Program-made: the position numbers and the translations under genes
Notes under the pieces: generated by a model
What the model was told of the DNA's origin: nothing
Database searches by the model: none
Seen by the model: only the letters and a program-made list of their open reading frames with translations
Shown here: positions 61,990 through 64,000 of the stretch, in pieces
Numbering within the stretch: the stretch's first letter is position 1
Layout: each line of letters starts with the position of its first letter
From: Psychrobacillus sp040274765
GTDB taxonomy: Bacteria; Bacillota; Bacilli; Bacillales_A; Planococcaceae
Length of the DNA: 64,000 nt
NCBI GenBank assembly: GCA_040274765.1
Contig: JBEMAY010000005.1
Span: forward strand, 14,060 to 78,059
Reading direction: 5' to 3'

Positions 61990-62331
61990 TAGACATTCTC
62001 CTTTTTACTTAATTATCAGTGTAAGTATATCACTTTCCATGCAATATTTCTTGTCACAGAAGTAAAGAATACACTGGTACAACCTCTTTTTCCCAACACT
62101 TTTACAATACAATCTGAGCCTTAGTTAGATATTTAGTGAATTTATTTATTTTTGTCATGGTTTCAAGAAAGGAAAGGTAGAAGCATACCTTGCCTAGAGA
62201 TTAAATCTTCCCATTTTTTTGCATAAACAAATTGAATTTTAAGCTCAAGTGCTTCATTATTATAGATACAAGTCTTTACATATTTGATATGACTTATGTA
62301 AAGAAATACATTTACACGAAGGAAGTATTTT
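61990..62331. other. gap between the IsdG-like and TraB-family genes
   Basis: Contains divergent control regions and one strong inverted repeat. Short frames seen here lack ribosome-binding sites and recognisable products. Confidence 0.5.
62273..62304. repeat. inverted repeat upstream of the TraB-family gene
   Basis: Perfect 10-bp arms TCTTTACATA / TATGTAAAGA separated by 12 bp, 28 bp before the start codon. It could be an operator or a leader hairpin. Confidence 0.6.
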
Positions 62332-63498
62332 ATGTCGGAAGCAAATATAACTCGTTTAGAGGTCGATGGCAAGGAAATTATATTAATTGGTACTGCACAC
62401 GTCTCCAGGCTGAGTGCAGAGCAGGTTAAAGAAGTGATTGAAAAAGAACAACCTGATTCCGTCTGTATAGAGTTGGATGAACAGAGATATCAATCTATTA
62501 CTGATAATAACAAATGGAAAGAGACAGATATTTTTAAAATCATAAAAGAGAAGAAAGCAACCTTGCTCCTGATGAACTTAGCTATTTCTTCATTTCAAAA
62601 CCGCATGGCAAAGCAGTTTGACATAAAGCCTGGCCAAGAAATGATTCAAGGAATAGAAAGTGCAAAAGAAAACGGTGCAGAACTTGTATTAGCTGACCGT
62701 AACATCCAAATAACCTTTTCGCGCATATGGCATAATCTTGGCTGGCTTGGTAAGTCTCAACTTCTAACCTCAGTCTTTTATAGTATTTTTAGTAAAGATA
62801 CTATTTCAGAAGAAGAGCTAGAGAATATGAAGTCTCAAGATACTCTTAATGCAGTGCTTGCTGAATTTACAGAGTCATTTCCAAGGTTAAAAACACCCTT
62901 AATTGATGAACGAGATCAGTTTCTAGCACAAAAGATTAAGGAAGCTCCAGGGAAAAAAATTGTAGCAGTTTTAGGAGCAGCCCATGTTCCAGGTATTACA
63001 AAAGAAATCTACAAGCATCAAGATTTAGAAAAACTTTCTGCTGTTCCACCAAAATCTATTTTACCTAAAATTATTGGTTGGACTATTCCAATACTTTTAA
63101 TTGCTTTGGTTGCCTATACTTTTATAGCTAACCCAACTGCAGGGTGGGACCAGGCATGGAGCTGGATTATTTGGACGGGATCGATGGCAGCGCTAGGAGC
63201 TATTGTTGCGTTAGGACATCCTCTAGCGGTTGTCACAGCGTTTATCGTTGCACCGATAACAGCACTACACCCTATATTAGCGTCTGGTTGGTTTTCTGGA
63301 TTAGTTCAGGCTTATTTAAAACGACCGACAATAGGAGATTTTGAAAAACTATCTGAGGATGTATTTACGGTAAAAGGGTTTTGGAGAAATAAGGTTACGC
63401 GGGTCTTACTTGTTTTAGTATTAACTAACCTGTTTGGTTCTCTCGGTACAATAATTGGTGGCGCTGATGTCATCAGAGTATTTTTCAAAAACCTATAA
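62332..63498 (+). CDS. TraB/PrgY family membrane protein
   Basis: A 388-residue protein with an N-terminal TraB domain (GTAHVSRLSAEQV, VCIELDEQRYQ, GAAHVPGI) and four C-terminal membrane helices (about 245-385). The family includes PrgY, which in enterococci limits pheromone activity; the TraB fold is related to TIKI/erythromycin-esterase-type metalloproteases. Here there is no conjugation context. GAAGGAAG precedes the ATG. Function unknown. Confidence 0.88.
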   Translation: MSEANITRLEVDGKEIILIGTAHVSRLSAEQVKEVIEKEQPDSVCIELDEQRYQSITDNNKWKETDIFKIIKEKKATLLLMNLAISSFQNRMAKQFDIKPGQEMIQGIESAKENGAELVLADRNIQITFSRIWHNLGWLGKSQLLTSVFYSIFSKDTISEEELENMKSQDTLNAVLAEFTESFPRLKTPLIDERDQFLAQKIKEAPGKKIVAVLGAAHVPGITKEIYKHQDLEKLSAVPPKSILPKIIGWTIPILLIALVAYTFIANPTAGWDQAWSWIIWTGSMAALGAIVALGHPLAVVTAFIVAPITALHPILASGWFSGLVQAYLKRPTIGDFEKLSEDVFTVKGFWRNKVTRVLLVLVLTNLFGSLGTIIGGADVIRVFFKNL

Positions 63499-63511
63499 AA
63501 TCACTATAGAG

Positions 63512-63540
63512 GAGAAGCGTGAAGACTGCGCTTCTCTTTT
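63512..63540 (+). terminator. terminator after the TraB-family gene
   Basis: GAGAAGCG / CGCTTCTC stem followed by TTTT. Confidence 0.88.
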
Positions 63541-63544
63541 ATTA

Positions 63545-64000
63545 GGCTCTACAATAAATGTTGGGGTCTTGAAACAATTAAGTGCATAAAAAAAGCACAA
63601 CATCTTCCAAATCTCTTATACTTGAATTGACGAGAAACAAGTTAAGATTGGAGATGTGTGCAAATGAATTTTAACATAGTTTTACCAGGATTAGAAGGAG
63701 TTCAAGTAACTAAAATGGAACAAATCGAAGATCGGTTCTGTTTCCATGTGGAGATGCCTATCTCCCCCCACACTTGTCCTAATTGTGAAGAAAGAACAAG
63801 TAAAATTCATGACTATAGAATGCAAAAAATCAAACACTTAAAAATGTTTGAAAGACCAACGCTTATTTTTTATCGTAAACGCAGATATGGATGTTCATGT
63901 GGGAAGAAGTTTATGGAAAAGAACACTTTTATTCAGCGATACCAACGCTTTTCAATCGAATGGAATCAAGCGGTAAATGTACGGAGTGTGAAGGGTAAAA
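63545..64000 (+). mobile_element. ISL3-family insertion sequence, left part
   Basis: GGCTCTACAATAAATGTTGG at 63545 is a typical ISL3-family left inverted repeat, and the transposase starts 120 bp inside. The element runs off the window. It inserted just after the terminator of the TraB-family gene, without harming a gene. Confidence 0.85.
63664..64000 (+). CDS. ISL3-family transposase, N-terminal part
   Basis: The frame is open from ATG 63664 (after GGAGATG) to the window edge, giving 112 residues. The N-terminal zinc-binding region of ISL3 transposases is clear: SPHTCPNCEER and YGCSCGKKF, followed by the first part of the helix-turn-helix region. The DDE catalytic part is outside the window, so intactness cannot be judged. 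Confidence 0.88.
   Translation, partial: MNFNIVLPGLEGVQVTKMEQIEDRFCFHVEMPISPHTCPNCEERTSKIHDYRMQKIKHLKMFERPTLIFYRKRRYGCSCGKKFMEKNTFIQRYQRFSIEWNQAVNVRSVKGK

Noticed and set aside
61990..62040. Fur box upstream of the IsdG-like gene
   Set aside because: Only one half-site (TGATAAT) matches; the other half is poor, so it is mentioned in the gene entry but not listed.
1..64000. CRISPR arrays, tRNA or rRNA genes
   Set aside because: No regularly spaced direct repeats and no cloverleaf or rRNA-like sequence noticed on either strand when reading by eye.

Overview
The window is a stretch of a low-GC, endospore-forming Bacillota chromosome. The order mnmE-mnmG-rsmG-noc-soj-spo0J ... ychF-rpsF-ssb-rpsR-yybS-gdpP-rplI-dnaB-purA ... 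walRKHIJ-htrA-rlmH matches the origin-proximal arm of Bacillus-type genomes. Spore genes (yyaC, cwlJ, splA-splB, a SleL-like enzyme) show a spore former. Protein style suggests Planococcaceae (for example Psychrobacillus or a relative), but that is a judgement by eye. In the core region nearly all genes lie on the + strand, so replication probably runs left to right, away from an origin lying left of base 1. I saw no rRNA gene, tRNA gene or CRISPR array.

1-28486 is conserved core. It holds tRNA U34 modification (mnmE, mnmG), 16S rRNA methylation (rsmG), nucleoid occlusion and chromosome segregation (noc, soj, spo0J, with a perfect parS inside spo0J), a mechanosensitive channel, ychF, the rpsF-ssb-rpsR operon, c-di-AMP hydrolysis (gdpP), replicative helicase, adenylosuccinate synthetase, the essential WalRK cell-wall regulon operon, an HtrA protease and rlmH. 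A dense DnaA-box cluster lies just upstream of rlmH. A possible structured RNA lies between rpsR and yybS.

28469-31629 is the most unusual part. The last 18 bp of rlmH, GAACCGTATCATAAGTAA, recur exactly at 30112 and 31604, with related inverted repeats. This is the layout of staphylococcal SCC elements at orfX/rlmH. Two tiny tandem elements (about 1.6 and 1.5 kb) are delimited. One carries only an AAA ATPase of the DUF4143 type. The other carries a MntA-HepT toxin-antitoxin pair plus an unknown third gene. No ccr recombinase is visible, and each att copy is followed at once by its own terminator.

31640-42560 holds an Xre-AbrB regulator with an ABC exporter, three queuosine transcription units (queD-queE, queF, queC-transporter) each led by its own preQ1-I riboswitch, and between them cwlJ, an SDR with a TetR regulator, and ahpC-ahpF.

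42560-63540 is mixed metabolism and envelope: a degenerate M50-like membrane protein, hutG-gltS with a divergent LysR, mqo, SleL-like hydrolase, splA-splB, pgeF, LysM-CAP protein, secreted metallo-beta-lactamase-fold protein, M23 peptidase, a lysine-riboswitch-controlled amino-acid ABC transporter, an RsbQ-like hydrolase next to a PAS-GGDEF diguanylate cyclase, an IsdG-like enzyme and a TraB-family protein. The window ends inside an ISL3-type insertion sequence.
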